Below are positions 39,735 through 50,711 of a DNA stretch of 64,000 nt, in pieces. A model generated the notes under the pieces. It saw only the letters and a program-made list of their open reading frames with translations. It searched no databases and had not been told where the DNA came from. Made by a program: the position numbers and the translations under genes. Every line of letters starts with the position of its first letter. The first letter of the stretch is position 1. The DNA is from Typha latifolia (taxonomy: Eukaryota; Streptophyta; Magnoliopsida; Poales; Typhaceae), in assembly GCA_019914945.1 (NCBI GenBank), contig CM034109.1:8982479-9046478 (forward strand), given 5' to 3'.

Positions 39735-40028
39735 AATAAAGAGAAGATGAATCATGTATCAGAAGAAGATCTATTGTTTATTTAACTGCATTGCAGGCTA
39801 ATGTATTATGGTAAAATGCTCCACTTCGTTACATATAGAGAAGAGATAGAAAGTTCTGAAACGTACACAATTCTGAACTATAAACACTTCACCAGTCACC
39901 TGTAACCACAATGGCCTGGACTGGCATCCTACTTAATTCTATCTACACACCAACTTTTAGTTTTCCTTTTATCGAAACCACAGGAGATAAGAATCAGAAA
40001 AAAGAACACCGAGTGGATTGAGAGCTAG
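38303..40028. other. Intergenic
   Basis: About 1.7 kb. It includes the GATA promoter (with GGGGTAACCCC near 38419), AT-rich DNA to about 39200, an unidentified 61-residue frame on the minus strand (39275-39460), an (AT)n run (39709-39730), and the 3' UTR of the armadillo gene at the right. Confidence 0.5.
39709..39730. repeat. (AT)n microsatellite
   Basis: About 11 uninterrupted AT units in the downstream flank of the armadillo gene. Confidence 0.9.
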
Positions 40029-41976
40029 CTACCACTTGGAAGGCTTCTCACTTGGAGTGCAAACTAAAGAAGCTCTCTTCTGCAAATGCCTAAGGCTCTG
40101 CTCCATACTGACCTGCACCATCTCAGCCAGCATCTTCTTCGCCTTCCCGGTGCGATCTTCGTGATCGATCTTGGATACGATGTTACTGACGATGTTCTCC
40201 AGTGTGTCAGCCGCCTCGAATTCGGATCGCTTGTATGGGGAATTCCTCAATAACTGCAAGAGAGCACGCGCTTTCGATTGCGACTTAGGCGTCCCGAGAA
40301 CCGTCAGCTCGAGAAGTCCTGGCATTACACCTTCTCTGAGAATGATCTCCCTATATTTGCATCTATTACTCTCACACAAGGATAGAAGGGCTCCTACTGC
40401 GTGTTCTTTACTTTGGAGAGAGCCCTCCTCCAGCACCTCTACTAATGTGAGAACTCCCCCTTCCTCAGCTACCAAACCATTCCTCCCTTCATCAAAATTG
40501 AGCATTGATTCCAAAAGGGCGACAATTCTCTCACCGGGTCGTGAGGACTTCTTGCAGCTCTTGAGCAAGCTGATCAATGGAGGAATTGATTTGGCTTGTA
40601 GCATCATTGTGATGTTATCTGGTAGTGTCGAGAGATTGTACAGAGCCACCACTGCGTCCATCTTTGCTTGCGAGCTTCCATCCCTCAAAATCTTGATCAG
40701 GGGAGGAATGGCGCCTGCGGCGCTTATGGTCGGTTTGTTGCTGGAACAAGCAGTTAAAGTAAGAAGAGCGGCCGCGGCGTGCTCCCGAAGATTTGGATTC
40801 GTAGACTGCAAGAAACCGATAAGAGATCCGAGTGCTCCAGCTTCCACGATCTTGATCTTGTTCCTGATATTATGATTTCAAAGTAAGATCAGTATGTTAA
40901 TGGTCTAGTATTTGTTTTTAGATACAGACTAAGGCATTAAAGCAACAAACCCAATCGTAATTCATACTGCTTAGGTTGGTAGGAGAGATTCCATCTGAAT
41001 TCATAAGTAATAGTGACATCCTTTTGGCCAACAATCCAATATCCATATACACAAAATATAAAAGTAAAACGCTTAAAAAAAGTCAGCAAGAAGACATACG
41101 AACCTATCTAAATCTCACAAAATTAGGTCTACTTTTGAAACTGGACACAAATTAAACCGCCCTTCTAAAAGATTACATAACTTGATCATCTTTTTAAAAG
41201 AAGATACTAGATGCCAAGATAGTCCTCATCCATTACTCCTCCTATTTGTATGTTTGATAATGACAAAAGTATCCATGTTGAACAGTAAACTCGCCTTCTT
41301 ACCAAACTATCAACTAATAAATCATCAGTTATTATACTTTGTAAATCTTTGGAGAAGAAAATCGACATTTTTATATTCTCAAGTTGTAAATCTATAGGCT
41401 GTTAGGCTTCCAAATCGCAAGTACAACTATAAGTAAAAGCAGAGGATGAACTACCTAGTCCCACATAAAAACCGATAGATTACTAACAATTTCAAGTAGG
41501 AAGGAGAAGAATTCAGTGCCCAAGAGGAAAAGCAAAAGTAAATCCACCAAAAGGATAAAAGGAACTCAGGAATAGGCATAAGATTAAAAAAAGAAAAGAT
41601 CCTTCTTTTGTCACAATTAAAGCAAACTCAGTTCCTCAATTGAAATCTAAATATCCATTTCCTCTAATCAAACAGATCGAACCAAGAATAAAAAATTTCA
41701 AAGTTCGCACCTTTCGTCCTTGACGGCGAGATTGAGGAGGGCAAGAATGGCGACCTCGGCATGCTCGCCACTTCCCGACCGAAGCATCGAAACCAACGGC
41801 GGGATCGCGTCTGAGAGCAACCTCCGGTGCTTGGACGACGTCTTCGTCAACCGTCGAATCTCCCTCGCCGCCTCGATCCTTCCATTTCCATCCCCTCCTT
41901 CCAACCGGATCCGATCCAAGATCCCCTCCACCGCCGCCGCATCTCCGCCGTCCATCTCGCACCTCGACGACTCCAT
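40029..41976 (-). CDS. Armadillo-repeat protein (U-box-domain-4-like, without U-box)
   Basis: Two exons on the minus strand: 41711-41976 and 40029-40863, giving 366 residues. The protein is almost entirely ARM repeats: AIPPLVSMLRSG ... EVAILALLNLAV, GALGSLIGFLQS ... HAAAALLTLTA, GAIPPLIKILRDGS ... AVVALYNLST, SIPPLISLLKSC, GGVLTLVEVLEEGS ... AVGALLSLCE, GVMPGLLELTVLGTPKSQSK. This is the repeat style of plant PUB-ARM proteins, but no U-box precedes it; the start at 41976 leaves only a short acidic N-terminal region (about 35 residues). It is therefore an ARM-only relative, likely a protein-protein interaction adaptor rather than an E3 ligase. The C-terminus (MVQVSMEQSLRHLQKRA) is typical of this subgroup. 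The single intron is 847 bp and splits an Arg codon. Donor and acceptor are GT and AG. Confidence 0.9.
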
Positions 41977-44196
41977 CCTCTCTACCTCGCTCTCTCCCTT
42001 TCGAACTCGTCGAATGGAATGAGAAAATTTGGAAACAGGTGAGAACGAGACGTAAGCAGGGGCGGGCTTTATACGAAATTAACGGTCGAGCTAACAGCCA
42101 GATCGACGACGTTAACTCTCCGTCGAGCGCAAGCGAGATCTTTCGTTACGAGTGCCCCGCACCGTTCGATTCGTAACAGACGGTGCCGAGGAGTTCGATT
42201 ATGATCCAACGGCCAGTGGTCCAGATGGATAGATATAGTTGCTTGGAGGACTCATGATTGAGTTGAGTTGGGTGAGGAGTAGAACGTGATAGGTCGGCCG
42301 AAGGAATAATCGACAGTTGTACGGTTGTGTGAATATTTTTGTTGGGTTGTTGTCTAAAATAATTCTTAATTTATCTCTTAAAAAGTTTAAAAGGGCCAAA
42401 TAGTAAAAAAAAAAGAACAAACAAACAAACAAACAATGGGAGCCTTATGCGATAGAAGATTTAGATATAGATAACCGTAATATCTAGCGGTCAATCTCAC
42501 TGGGGTGAGTGTAGAGCTCCCTTCGCCGTCAAGTAACGACCGTTACAACAAGGCATCCGATACCCTCACTGCCTTGGCTTGGCAGTTAACTCATCACATG
42601 CGCCAAAGCGAGGACAGTTACGTCTCCGCGGCGTCACCATCATCGACCCCGCCCATACGTGATTCGGTCATATTCCCTTTGCCTCCGCCACGTGGCCTCC
42701 TGCTGGTGGTCCACGCAAAGCCGCTCTGTTCTGGGCCCCGCATCCCACCGACTTCCGCTGACGTGGGAGCATCGGATGCTAACCCAGCCATACGGCGAGA
42801 TAAGGATTCAGCTAACCACGCCACGCTTGGTTTCTTTTGTTTGCAAAATAGCCCTCGTGTTTTCCTTAATTACCACAAATTTTTTTTTTTTAATGGCTTT
42901 CATTCATTTATGGTGATTAGTATATCTGTCGCAAGACTCGACACCTTGATGGAGCTAATATTGAAAGGTCTGCATGCTTAATAAATGAGGAAGTTGGAAA
43001 ATTTTGCATCTAACTCGTACCAATATCTCATGGATCAAATCGTATGCTGCCGTTGTTATGTCGTACGAGTAGAGATCAGTTAGCTTATGTTTGTTGAGCT
43101 GTCTAATTGTCAATATATGAAAGTCAATTATCAATTTATGGCACACCTGTTAATGATCTTTAAATATAAGCAACGTATGGTTTTTCAATGGCAGATTGGA
43201 CAAATACCTAACTAGTTGCTGAATATGATCTTAGAAATATAACAACAAACTGTGTCTGGATTTTATTCTTCATGCCGAGGTTCATGTGAGACTTTTGCGG
43301 TAAAGGTTAGAGAGAGGATTGACTCATATCTATATATATGACATAGAATTACCAAAAGATATTTCTGTTTGAAAACTATATCGCGAGGTAGATCCGTGCT
43401 TATCTGGTGGATAAAAATTTCAAATGTAAAGATAGAGTTGACAGGAGGTGGACTGCTAAAGTGTATTATAGTGTTACTATTGCATTAGAATTAAATAAGT
43501 CTACTGGGTTGCTGCTCTATTCTTCTTCTTGCTGTTCAACTTTGCTTTTTTGTTTGAAAAGATTAGACTGCAACTTCCATTAATCTATGTCTTGCCAAGA
43601 ATTATAGTTGAAAAGAAAAAAGAAACATTGGGAAGCGTGATTAAATGCCCACATATGCTAACAACGGTTCAAACTAAATAACTATTTTCACTTTATGAAA
43701 AGTCTGTAGACTAAATATTTAGTCAATGTCTCAAATATATTCTAATTTTATAGTCGAATTAGTCCATTCTTTATACATACAATCTGGATGACTAAACTGA
43801 CATCATTATAAACTACGGTGTTATTACATTTGCTCAAAAAAATGATAAGAGCCCAATTGATATTCCCCCAACACCCAGTCACGGCACAACAACTGCTAGA
43901 GTCCGAGAAAACCTACTACTAATATATATATATATAATAATAGTGCTATTCTCTTCAAATATAAACACAAAGTATGACTCGCTGACGTCTTGCGACTCCA
44001 TAAATACCCACATATTTCAACTTTTCTAGAAGATTACGTGGCGAGATTGATTGCGATAATGTGTATCTATAAATACATAACAATACCAACCACACGAAAC
44101 TATGCTAACGTAACAAGTCAAACCGTCTTCCTTGACTTCAAAATTAGCATCTCCAAAAGCCATGTTAAAAACGATATCTATATCTCTTTCTCTCTC
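41977..44196. other. Intergenic between divergent genes
   Basis: About 2.2 kb between the armadillo gene (-) and the first basic-protein gene (+). A GC-richer island at about 42500-42840 contains CCACGTGG (42688-42695) and other ACGTG cores. Its open frames lack any similarity and are probably chance. The remainder is AT-rich, with an (AT)n run near 43922-43935. Confidence 0.5.
42688..42695. promoter_or_regulatory. G-box within GC-rich island
   Basis: CCACGTGG palindrome, with TACGTG (about 42656) and GACGTGG (about 42760) nearby. It lies about 700 bp from the armadillo start and 1.6 kb from the next gene, so the target is uncertain. Confidence 0.3.
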
Positions 44197-44203
44197 TATA
44201 TAT
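44197..44203 (+). promoter_or_regulatory. TATA box of basic-protein gene A
   Basis: TATATAT in CTCTATATATACTATA, about 65-70 bp upstream of the start codon, with the leader carrying an AGAAG repeat (about 44240-44266) that runs up to the ATG. Confidence 0.5.
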
Positions 44204-44267
44204 ACTATATTTTTATTTCTTAATTCCTCGAATTTACAAGAGAGGAGAAGAGAAGAGAAGAGAAGAG

Positions 44268-44678
44268 ATGGAAGCGTTCCCTTACCGCTTCACCAATGGC
44301 ATAAAGGCTATATGGAGGAGGAGGAAGTACCAACGATTAGAAGTCCCGCGTAAGAAGACCGGGGCAGTGACCCGACTCGGGGACGGCCGGAGGAGGAGCA
44401 AGGGTAGCCGGCGAGGGTGGAAGCTACGGTCCATGTTTCGGATCCGGATTAAGATCCTATCCCCCCTCAAGCTCCTTACCCGGATCCGAGAAGCCTACGT
44501 GGACGCCATGCTGGGCTTGGCTCGGCGGGGGAGCGGTCTAGGTGCTGGGCCGGAGTCACACTGGGCCAAGCGGATTCCCATGGCCAGGCCGGTCCGGTCC
44601 GAACAGGGGGACTTCGAAAGTAGGTTAATCATAGAGGTGTATAAGTCTCTCGTGGCTTCAGGAGAGCTGGTAGTTTAA
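44268..44678 (+). CDS. Small basic protein of a plant-specific unnamed family, copy A
   Basis: Single-exon gene, 136 residues. Strongly basic N-terminal half (IKAIWRRRKYQRLE, then several Arg/Lys-rich runs), then the family core ILSPLKLLTRIREAYVDAML (about residues 63-82) and a C-terminal RLIIEVYKSLVASGEL. This order, W-R-R-R-x-Y-x-R-L, then SP..LL.R.R.AYV..ML, then a short amphipathic helix ending in YKSL or YNAL, is one I recognise from unnamed plant proteins; no role is known to me. The start codon is preceded by a purine-rich AGAAG repeat and by a well-placed TATA box. Gene B, about 640 bp downstream on the same strand, is a clear paralogue. Confidence 0.75.
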   Translation: MEAFPYRFTNGIKAIWRRRKYQRLEVPRKKTGAVTRLGDGRRRSKGSRRGWKLRSMFRIRIKILSPLKLLTRIREAYVDAMLGLARRGSGLGAGPESHWAKRIPMARPVRSEQGDFESRLIIEVYKSLVASGELVV

Positions 44679-45260
44679 TGGAGTGGATTAGTAAAGATAA
44701 AGATAAATATATTTTTGTTTTTTCCGATTTATTTCTTATGGGCCATCTTAAAGTGATGTATGAATGGCTCAATCCAGTTGCAAGTTTTTAAGTGTAAATT
44801 TTATTTATCCAGAATAATGGAGCATCCAATAGTTTGATTAGTTTGATGAGTTCCGTGGAGGATTCATTCACATATGAAATGAGGTCCCGGTTCGGCCGAG
44901 GGTTAGAATATAAGTAGAAAAAGGTTAAAGGCATGTCACAATTATTAGTCTAAGGCGACCAAGATATATAAAAGATATGAATGGGATTTAGATGAGATTA
45001 ATTAATTATACTGCTAAGGACTTGAGATTAAATTACACAGATAAAATATGACTTTGTATCTGGTTTCCCCTTGACTATCGACTCTATTCAAGACAACAGT
45101 CTTAAATCGGGTAGATTACATGCCACGTAGTTGACGATTCTAATCTAAGGCTTGACCTTAACATAGGAAAGCGGCGTAGCATTGATCCGGTCCACCTATC
45201 AACGTAGAGAAGAGAACAAAGGTAGGATAAGTAGACGGTCAAAACCGCCGTCCAACTTCT
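44679..45260. other. Spacer between basic-protein genes A and B
   Basis: About 580 bp containing the 3' UTR of gene A and the promoter of gene B. No other gene is seen. Confidence 0.5.
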
Positions 45261-45275
45261 TATATATATATATAG
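45261..45275 (+). promoter_or_regulatory. TATA box of basic-protein gene B
   Basis: A TATATATATATATAG run about 45-60 bp upstream of the ATG at 45319; with initiation near 45295 the leader would be very short. Confidence 0.5.
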
Positions 45276-45318
45276 TACTTACTGCCCACCCACATTATAT
45301 CCTCAGGTGTACAGAAAA

Positions 45319-45783
45319 ATGAAGGTCTTGTATGGAGGTATCGCATCAGCATGGCGTCGAAGGACGTATGGAAGGCTCGAGGAGGCAACTCCTAATCCGA
45401 GAAGGAGAAAGCCGGCAACGAGATCGGCTAAAATCAAGAGAGGCAAAGGAGAAGTCGGCAACGGCTACGCTACTAAGAAGAGGGTTTTGGTGCGTCCCAT
45501 CCTTCGGCTACGTTTAAAGGCGTTAATATCGCCGCTTCGTTGGTTGAGGGACGTCTACGTGAACGCCATGCTGGCTGTGGCCGGAGGGAAGGGTGGGAGG
45601 ATGGTTTCGTCCTATCAAGTCTCTCTCGCGCCACATGGGCTGTGGGAAGTGGGGAGGGTCCAGAAAACGAGCGGGAGATTCGGGGATTCCGAGGGGAGGA
45701 TGGTGATGGTTTTGTACAACGCTTTAGTAGCTAATCCGGAGTTGAGGGAGAAGGTTCATGCGTTAATAGATGCTGCTACCTAA
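45319..45783 (+). CDS. Small basic protein of a plant-specific unnamed family, copy B
   Basis: Single-exon gene, 154 residues, paralogue of the gene ending at 44678. Shared landmarks: IASAWRRRTYGRLEE near the N-terminus, then a Lys/Arg-rich segment (TKKRVLVRPILRLRLKAL), the core ISPLRWLRDVYVNAMLAVAG and the C-terminal MVMVLYNALVANPELREKVH. The region between core and C-terminal helix is longer than in copy A and Gly/Ser-rich. I start it at the ATG 45319; four codons upstream are open but begin with GTG. AATAAA at 45857-45862 is a good polyadenylation signal 74 nt after the stop. No function is known. Confidence 0.77.
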   Translation: MKVLYGGIASAWRRRTYGRLEEATPNPRRRKPATRSAKIKRGKGEVGNGYATKKRVLVRPILRLRLKALISPLRWLRDVYVNAMLAVAGGKGGRMVSSYQVSLAPHGLWEVGRVQKTSGRFGDSEGRMVMVLYNALVANPELREKVHALIDAAT

Positions 45784-45856
45784 ATGTCAGTTACAAAATA
45801 CTTGTAATTTAGTTTCCACTAATGTGCAAGATCATCATCTCTTCAACCAGTCCGTC

Positions 45857-45862
45857 AATAAA
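45857..45862 (+). terminator. Polyadenylation signal of gene B
   Basis: AATAAA, 74 nt downstream of the stop codon of basic-protein gene B. Confidence 0.5.
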
Positions 45863-46296
45863 ACATAGCATAGCCACTGGTTTCGATCACTCACGTTACA
45901 GCTTGGTGCTCTTCTTTTTCTTTTCTTAGACCAAATAGCATGTAAAAATAAAAATAAAAATGAATAATTAAAGCACTCTCGAGAATATTGACGAGCAGCG
46001 GAGGAGGAGTGAAGCTCCGCAGCAAGATGAGAAATGCCACGACGACGTCGACCGATGAGAACGAGAGTCTCCGGTTAGTAATGTTTATATGTATCGGTGA
46101 TTTATAGTGGCTCATCCGTATATATGTTCATCTTGAAGGGTAAATTGGAATCAGGTTCCCACGCGATAGGACAAACTCTCCTCTGCCCCGAGATCCCCCC
46201 TCAAAAAAGAACATTTCCATTCATTTCTACTACCCTCAGTGTCTCTTCTCTCCTAGAACCTTCTCTTCTTTCTGTAAACCTCTGGTAGATTTAGAG

Positions 46297-47564
46297 ATGG
46301 GAATGGGAGAAGCGAGAGATGGAGCCTCGTATGTTCGTCTGGAGGATGAGATCGAGGACTCGGACGCGGACGATTCCAAGTTGAAGCAACTCGGATACAA
46401 ACCCGAACTCAGTCGCAGCCTCTCGTATGTATTGCCTTCCTTTCTCCCCCCCCCCCTTCTCTCGCTCTCTTCTAACCCTAGCTCTTGTTCGAGATTCGAT
46501 CGGGGATACCGTTGAATTCTTCAATTTTGAGATGTATTCCCTTTCGAAGGCAGATCTCTGCAGCCACAAAAGCTGGAATTTCCTGCATCAGCTCTATTGC
46601 CAGCCTGTGATCGGGTCGGGTCATAGTTGGTTTAGCAGCCAATGGAAAGCTGCCATGTATCCACTGCAGATTATTTAAATTTAAAATATGAATACATAAA
46701 AATCTTACAAAGAAATATTCAAATAAAATTTAATGATCGTTAGAGTAAAACCATTCAAACTATTAGATACTGATCTCAATTAACTGAATCTATTAAATAA
46801 ATTTTATTTTTGATGAAAGGTAGAAGGTATTTGAGAAAAAAGTAATAGGGTCAAATTTTTTGTTGTTGCAAATTTTCGTAATTTTTTTTACTAAGAAAAA
46901 AATCTAAAATATGAGGCTCATAACGTGACGTGAAAAATGTAATCTACGAAACATAGTTTTCATAAGATATAACAAGTTTCGTCGCGAGAGATATCAAGGA
47001 ATCAGAAGCCTTTTCGTACAGAGATCAAGGCCGTCAAAGGAAGAAGAGGGCGTTGATTGATTAGATCATGATTCCCGTGACGGCGACTCCTCACCGGCTT
47101 TCTTTAATTACCTCATGAGCCTGTAGGAATCCAGCTTTATTGGATTTGACCCGATAATAAATTTTCAGCCCGACTCCGACCCGTTATGATGCAATTAGCC
47201 TCAGCTACTTATTTAAACAAAAAGATTTAAGGAGATCATAGTTTACATCCATCGCCAATGTAAGTAATTTGCTGAGAAATATTGGTGCTCTTCTCTTATG
47301 CAGGGCAATCTCTAACTTTGCTGTAACTTTCTCCATCATATCAGTTCTCACTGGCATAACAACACTCTTTGGCACTGGCCTTGAGTTTGGAGGACCAGTG
47401 ACCATGATCTATGGATGGCCTATTGCTGGTGCATTTACGATCGTCGTCGGGCTCTCGATGGCCGAGATTTGCTCCGCTTATCCGACTTCCGGTGGCCTCT
47501 ACTTCTGGAGTGCTAAGCTCTGTGGTGAACGCTGGGGACCTTTTGCTTCTTGGATCACTGGCTG
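46297..47564 (+). CDS. Extra exon 1-exon 2 of a BAT1-type amino-acid permease
   Basis: Two coding exons only: 46297-46424 and 47304-47564. They encode an acidic N-terminus (SYVRLEDEIEDSDADDSKLK, then QLGYKPELSRSLS) and the first two membrane segments (SIISVLTGITTLFGTGLEFG ... GLSMAEICSAYPTSGGLYFW). Exon 2 has the same length (261 nt) and phase as exon 2 of the complete gene at 50712, and the exon 2 proteins agree at about 66 of 87 positions by hand alignment. No exon 3-8 counterpart is seen between here and 50711. If the donor at 47565 is not used, translation ends at once (TGG TGA). Either this is a truncated paralogue, or it is an alternative first pair of exons spliced to exon 3 at 52166, which would stay in frame. 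Confidence 0.75.
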
Positions 47565-48329
47565 GTGAGTCAACAATTTAATGCATGCTCACATCTATAC
47601 ATATTTGAGTGTTACTTTGAAGCTTGATCTGCAAATATCCACAGCTTTTAATGCTTAGACATTGCATTGATACAATTTAGTTAGTTGTCTGTTAGAGTGG
47701 TTAGCACTTAGTACTTAGTAGAGCTATTTGTTATATAGGTTTCTAAAATCCATGTGTATACTAATCTGATTGTGCTGAATAAATTATAACTAAACAATTA
47801 AATGAAACCCTGTCTCTGTTCCTTGACCATTCCCAACCATGCAAGAATATTTTACAGATTCAAAGATGCAAACCAAAGTTTTAGTGTTGTTTTCAAACTT
47901 GGGATATATATATATATATATATACCACAACTATTGAGGCCAGAATCTCACGCACACTAATTTGCATTGGAAAAGGGATATAATTTTTCTTTCCCTGTCC
48001 AGTAAGTGTGCAGATAAATTCATGTTTTGTAGAAGTTCTTGTTAACAGGATAATGCAGATGATTTCCATGCTTTGTGCTAACTATTTTCCATTTAACATC
48101 TGGCTATTAGTAACCACTTATGCTCTTCTATCTCGGACTGATGATAATGAGTTCTGTTAAAGGTTCTAAAAGTGCCCTACCAGATCTTCTTCGTGTAAGT
48201 CTGTAAGATAATCGACAGCTCTAAAATTTCAAACTGTTACATAATGAACTAATAATGTATATCATGTCTTTAACACTCTTCTTCATGTATGGCCTCTAAT
48301 ACTGCACATAAATTAATAATAGAAAATAT

Positions 48330-48460
48330 GGGGTGTGGCTCCCGTACCGTAATACTAGATATTAGAGAAATAGAATCAGACTAAAGAGATTTGAACCCAA
48401 AACCTCTAGAAAAAAATAGTTTTAATATCATATTAATTAACGGGCTACTATAAAAGAATA
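48330..48460. repeat. Degenerate dispersed-repeat fragment, copy 2
   Basis: Segment similar in order to the one at 1726-1830: GGGGTGTGGCTCCCGTACC, then an A-rich part, then AGAGATTTGAACCCAAAACC. Class and ends unknown. Confidence 0.3.
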
Positions 48461-50268
48461 AATCATTAGATAATAAACTAATAATGTATGTCATAGCTTT
48501 AACACTTGACCGATGCTTACATTTATTATTACATGCCTAATACTATTGTTCATCTAACTATTAGACTAATAAAGAACAACCAATAGTTTAGTTTCCACAA
48601 TTTACTAAGTTATACTTTTCTTTAGAACTAGTACTGCTGTAACATACTTGATATATCTGGTCTGACGCCCTTTTCATGTGTGAACTCTACCTTACAAAAG
48701 GAGATGATCCTCTTACCTGACTAACAACAGTGTTGCTTAATTTGTCTGCTTATCGGCTGCAGTTTTCTAAGTCATACCACATGGTTTTGATTAGTCATTT
48801 AACCCATAAGTCATCAATGAAAGCTACATATACTATCTTTCAGAGTTCAAATTCAACTCTCTTTGTCTATTTCGTAAAGCAACAGACCATCTCTCAAGTG
48901 GTAAAATATTTAGATTCTTTATAGTTATAGGTCACAACTGATGTGCAAATCTGTTGTCAAATTGCTTTTGGTCTTATATTTGGATATCATAGCTCTGTAG
49001 AATGTATTTGTGCTACTTACTTTACCAGATAAATTTATTAAAAGTACCCTAATTATTGCCTTTTATTATGATTCGCATCCTATCACAATGAATATTTATT
49101 ATTTGACTTCTATATTTTACTTTAAATATCTTAAAAATACATCGAGTTAGCTTTAACCTAACTATCAACTAACGGTTTGGGAATAAAAAAAATTAAAATA
49201 ATACAAAAAAAAAACTATCACTTAACTTTGAAAATCTTATTCTTTTATTTTTAATTTATATTAAAAAACTTATTTAAATATATTAAGCTCATTTTACATT
49301 TATAATTAACTTTATTTATTTATGGTAAATTTTGTTAAAAAATTAATGTTACAGTTTTAAAATATTAAAAGTAAAATGCTAAAGTCGAGATAAATATCTA
49401 TGTAAAGGTATAAAGAATAATCAAAATAAAACAAAAGGTGTTTTCGCTAAATTTAGAGGAAAAAAAAACTTGCAAATGAAGGTGTAAAACGACAACTACC
49501 CAAAAGGAGGCCACAAAATAGTTTTATTTTTTAAAAGTTTTTTTTGACAAACAGGCCCTAGCCCTCTTTTCATCCACAAAATAGTTTTGCATTTAAAATT
49601 TAAGTGATGCTAAGATGAATCTGTTTCAAAGCTACAATTCTAATTGTATATAGATTCCTTAATCAAGAATCTTTTAGATAGTCAAACTACTCTCTCATTC
49701 TCTGCGAGACTTATAGCTGCAACCTTTTTGGCTCATCTCCTCGGTGCATTCCATGCAGTGGGCCAGTCATACCTAAATGACAATATTACCCACCAACGCT
49801 TACCCTTCTACTTTTTTGAGTGCAGGATATTTGTTTTTTTTATTATGGTTTTAAAAACAAAACAGAATTTTGAGTTAATTAATAGGTTGATTAAAAAATA
49901 TAATTTTGTTTATGGCTACAACTTGCAAAAGATGTGTCATATGTGGCAGAAGGTTATGAATTAATTCAAACGCTTTGTGAGCACAAATGTGATGAGTGAG
50001 TATATTTCTATCACTGTGTTGTAGCGATAATCATTAAAAAAACAAGGTGCTATTCCTGCTTATTAAAATATAATTAATTACTGCTATCAAAAGCCAAACT
50101 CATTATCATCATGGATAGTTTTAATGGCACGTGTTTCATAGTGGCCAGCACATAATACTAGTGGTGGCATACATGGCAAGCTTACCGATCACAGGCCGTC
50201 CATCTTAACAAGGGACGACCCTGATGCCTTGGCCATATCAGGTAGCCGAGTAGGTGACACATACTTAT

Positions 50269-50289
50269 GGGGAGGGAGGGGGGGGGGGG
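50269..50289 (+). repeat. G-rich tract with G-quadruplex potential
   Basis: GGGG, GGG and then a run of 12 G, separated by single A residues, about 420 bp upstream of the complete permease start. Four or more G-runs in a row could fold as a quadruplex. Confidence 0.7.
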
Positions 50290-50629
50290 CAAGATTGGAA
50301 AGTTGTACTCTTTGGGCAGGCACGTAATATTAGCCAATAATTCCACCAAATATATATATAATATATATATTAGAGAGAGATCTCTACTGTGGGCCTATGG
50401 CCGAGTTATTTTCCAATAAATTTTGAGATATGTGACTATGTGAAGCTTGTGACTCCTTATCCTATTCCTTATTATTTTTCAGTTCATACTTCAGTTTTAT
50501 GATTGGCTAACCCGAGGAATTAGAGGAACACAAAAAGGGAGAAGAAGTCAATTTGATTTGTTTTTTTAAACACTTTTTTGGCTTTGGCAATAAGAGAATT
50601 CATACCACGAGGCAACTAATAGATAGTTT

Positions 50630-50673
50630 CCTCTCTCTCTCTCTCTCTCTCTCTCCCTCTCTCTCTCTCTCTC
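50630..50673 (+). repeat. (CT)n tract in permease leader
   Basis: About 20 CT units with one interruption, ending about 40 bp before the ATG at 50712. Pyrimidine tracts of this kind are common in plant leaders and core promoters. Confidence 0.85.
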
Positions 50674-50711
50674 CGTTTCAAGGAGGACATCCACATAGAG
50701 ATCCAGTAGAG

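Larger units (their letters stand above)
47565..50711. other. Long spacer or intron with repeat remnants
   Basis: About 3.1 kb between the extra permease exons and the complete permease gene. It contains an (AT)n run (about 47907-47925), a degenerate dispersed-repeat segment (about 48330-48460), an AT-rich block (49080-49560), a poly-G tract (50269-50289) and a CT repeat in the leader of the next gene (50630-50673). I searched by eye for permease exons 3-8 here and found none. Confidence 0.5.

Noticed and set aside
42505..42981. 158-residue plus-strand frame in the GC-rich island
   Set aside because: Begins with GTG, no promoter or family match, composition explained by local GC content. Treated as a possible regulatory island instead.
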